Source: Rugamonas rubra
GTDB lineage: Bacteria; Pseudomonadota; Gammaproteobacteria; Burkholderiales; Burkholderiaceae_D
Direction of reading: 5' to 3'
DNA: 64,000 nt
NCBI RefSeq assembly: GCF_900114705.1
Contig: NZ_FOTW01000032.1
Location: 1 to 64,000, forward strand
Positions 62,904-64,000 of this stretch are shown in pieces. The translations under genes and the position numbers were made by a program. Within the stretch, counting starts at the first letter, position 1, and each line of letters opens with the position of its first letter. A model generated the notes under the pieces. The model was not told the origin of the DNA. It saw only the letters and a program-made list of their open reading frames with translations, and did no database searches.

Positions 62904-62935
62904 ACCCTTTACCGAACATTTTTGAAGAGCAGACC

Positions 62936-63589
62936 ATGCCGCACAGCGCAGACACCGCAGCAAAAGAAGAATTGGACTACACCACCTCTTGCGCCCTGCC
63001 GACGCCATGGGCCCAGTTCACCCTGCACGCCTTTGTCGAGCACGCCACCGGCAAGGAACACCTGGCCATGGTGCTGGGCGACGTCGGCAACGGCGAGCCG
63101 GTGCTGGCCCGCGTCCACTCCGAATGCCTGACCGGCGACGTGCTGTTCTCCCAGCGCTGCGACTGCGGCGCCCAGCTCGAAGGCGCGCTCAAGCGCATCG
63201 CCGCCGAGGGCCGCGGCATCCTGCTCTACCTGCGCCAGGAGGGCCGCGGCATCGGCCTGATCAACAAGATCCGCGCCTACCGCCTGCAGGAGGGCGGCGC
63301 CGACACGGTGCAGGCCAACGAGCAACTGGGCTTCAAGGCCGACGCCCGCAACTACGCGCTGGTGCGGCCGATGTTCGCCAAGTTCGGCGTCACCAGCCTG
63401 CGCCTGATGACCAACAATCCGCGCAAGATCGACGCCATGGCCAAGCTCGGCATCACGGTGGCCGAACGGGTGCCGCTGCTGGTCAACCGCAACGCCTTCA
63501 ACCAGCACTACCTGAACACCAAGGCCGCCAAGCTGGGCCACATGATGACCCCGCTGACGCCCGCCCCCGCCGAGGACGGCGAACTGTAA
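62936..63589 (+). CDS. ribA: GTP cyclohydrolase II RibA
   Basis: This 217-residue single-domain RibA has no fused RibB domain. Zinc ligands are in ECLTGDVLFSQRCDCGAQ (three Cys). The catalytic region YLRQEGRGIGLINKIRAY carries the Arg and Tyr of the active site, and LMTNNPRKIDAM follows. It opens the imidazole ring of GTP to start riboflavin synthesis. The leader shows no FMN riboswitch; instead it has a promoter and hairpin at the transcript start. Confidence 0.95.
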   Translation: MPHSADTAAKEELDYTTSCALPTPWAQFTLHAFVEHATGKEHLAMVLGDVGNGEPVLARVHSECLTGDVLFSQRCDCGAQLEGALKRIAAEGRGILLYLRQEGRGIGLINKIRAYRLQEGGADTVQANEQLGFKADARNYALVRPMFAKFGVTSLRLMTNNPRKIDAMAKLGITVAERVPLLVNRNAFNQHYLNTKAAKLGHMMTPLTPAPAEDGEL

Positions 63590-63624
63590 AAAAATGCACG
63601 CGCCTCAACAAGTCAAAGGAATGC

Positions 63625-64000
63625 ATGAAATTCATTAATTCAGCAATCGTACTCACCTTGACTTGGGCCTGCGCCGCCCTGCCCCCGGCCGCCGCCGGGC
63701 CGGCCCAGGCCACCACCCTGCCGTCGGCCCCGCCGGCCAAGACCACGGCGGCGGCCGAACCGAAGGCGCTGCCGGCGCCGTCCAGCGCGGCGCAACAACT
63801 CTACGCCTCGGCCAAGGGCGACATCCTGCAGGTGCGCTCGCTACTCAAGGGCGGCCGCACCCAGTCCTCGGTCGGCTCCGGCTTTTTGATCGGCACCAGC
63901 AACCTGGTGGTGACCAACTACCACGTCGTCTCCCAGTTCGCCCTCGACCCCGACACCTACGTCGGCGAATGGGTCGACACCGCCGGCAAGCGCGGCAACG
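63625..64000 (+). CDS. Exported trypsin-like serine protease, 5' part (runs out of the window)
   Basis: The first 125 residues are visible. They comprise a signal peptide (INSAIVLTLTWACAALPPAAAG) and an Ala/Pro-rich linker. The start of a trypsin-fold protease follows, with GSGFLIGTSNLVVTNYHVVSQFA, in which the His of NYHVV is the catalytic residue. Asp and Ser lie beyond 64000. The ATG at 63625 has AAAGGA (63615-63620) upstream; the ATG at 63621 is out of frame and stops at once. It is periplasmic, unlike the cytoplasmic-looking proteases of the island. Confidence 0.85.
   Translation, partial: MKFINSAIVLTLTWACAALPPAAAGPAQATTLPSAPPAKTTAAAEPKALPAPSSAAQQLYASAKGDILQVRSLLKGGRTQSSVGSGFLIGTSNLVVTNYHVVSQFALDPDTYVGEWVDTAGKRGN

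Noticed and set aside
62790..62935. Possible FMN riboswitch in front of ribA
   Set aside because: None of the conserved RFN blocks are present; only a promoter and one simple hairpin are seen.

Overview
The window is GC-rich chromosomal DNA. Gene content and gene order (yffB-dapE-prmB, ompR-envZ, mdtABC with a NodT-type outer-membrane factor, cpxP-cpxR-cpxA type locus, TPP-riboswitch TonB receptor) point to a betaproteobacterium, most likely Oxalobacteraceae (Massilia / Duganella / Janthinobacterium group). This is inferred from protein character only; no 16S or other marker is present.

Region 1 (1-10.2 kb) is accessory DNA. A partial IS4-family copy at the left edge and a second, decayed copy at 7698-9188 lie in opposite orientations. 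Between them is a visibly AT-richer 7.3 kb cargo: a four-gene minus-strand operon (7347 to 498) with two large trypsin-fold proteases (one fused to a P-loop-like region), a STAND-type NTPase with a long C-terminal region, and a small stand-alone trypsin-fold protease. This looks like a protease-armed STAND conflict/defence system and is the main candidate for something new. The outer end of the right IS copy cuts a glycine-zipper polymorphic-toxin-like gene.

Region 2 (10.4-21.4 kb) is mostly housekeeping: YffB-like ArsC protein, DapE, PrmB, an ABC-F ATPase, a CheW, a class III CoA-transferase/racemase, ArfB and two tandem FapA/DUF342 paralogues. Region 3 (21.5-32.4 kb) has OmpR/EnvZ with an OmpR-like box array upstream, an Imm26-type protein, a small EncFtn-like protein without its metal ligands, a TPP riboswitch driving a TonB receptor, a convergent PnuC plus NadR-like kinase pair (a likely thiamin uptake set), and an S46 peptidase. 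Region 4 (32.4-49.1 kb) carries a PAS histidine kinase coupled to a CheB-CheR-PAS fusion, the mdtABC-type RND efflux operon, and a divergent cpxP-like / cpxR / cpxA cluster with a consensus CpxR box. Region 5 (49.2-64 kb) holds SppA, a sodium:solute symporter, an AraJ-like MFS exporter, small proteins, an AlkZ-like winged-helix protein, a PAS-GGDEF-EAL phosphodiesterase coupled to an HDOD protein, a LysR/pirin pair, RibA and the start of a trypsin-like protease.

Six copies of a 26-27 bp palindrome built from two 13-bp sub-palindromes are scattered between genes from 16.9 to 62.8 kb. They are absent from the accessory island and from every coding sequence seen. No tRNA, rRNA or CRISPR array was found.
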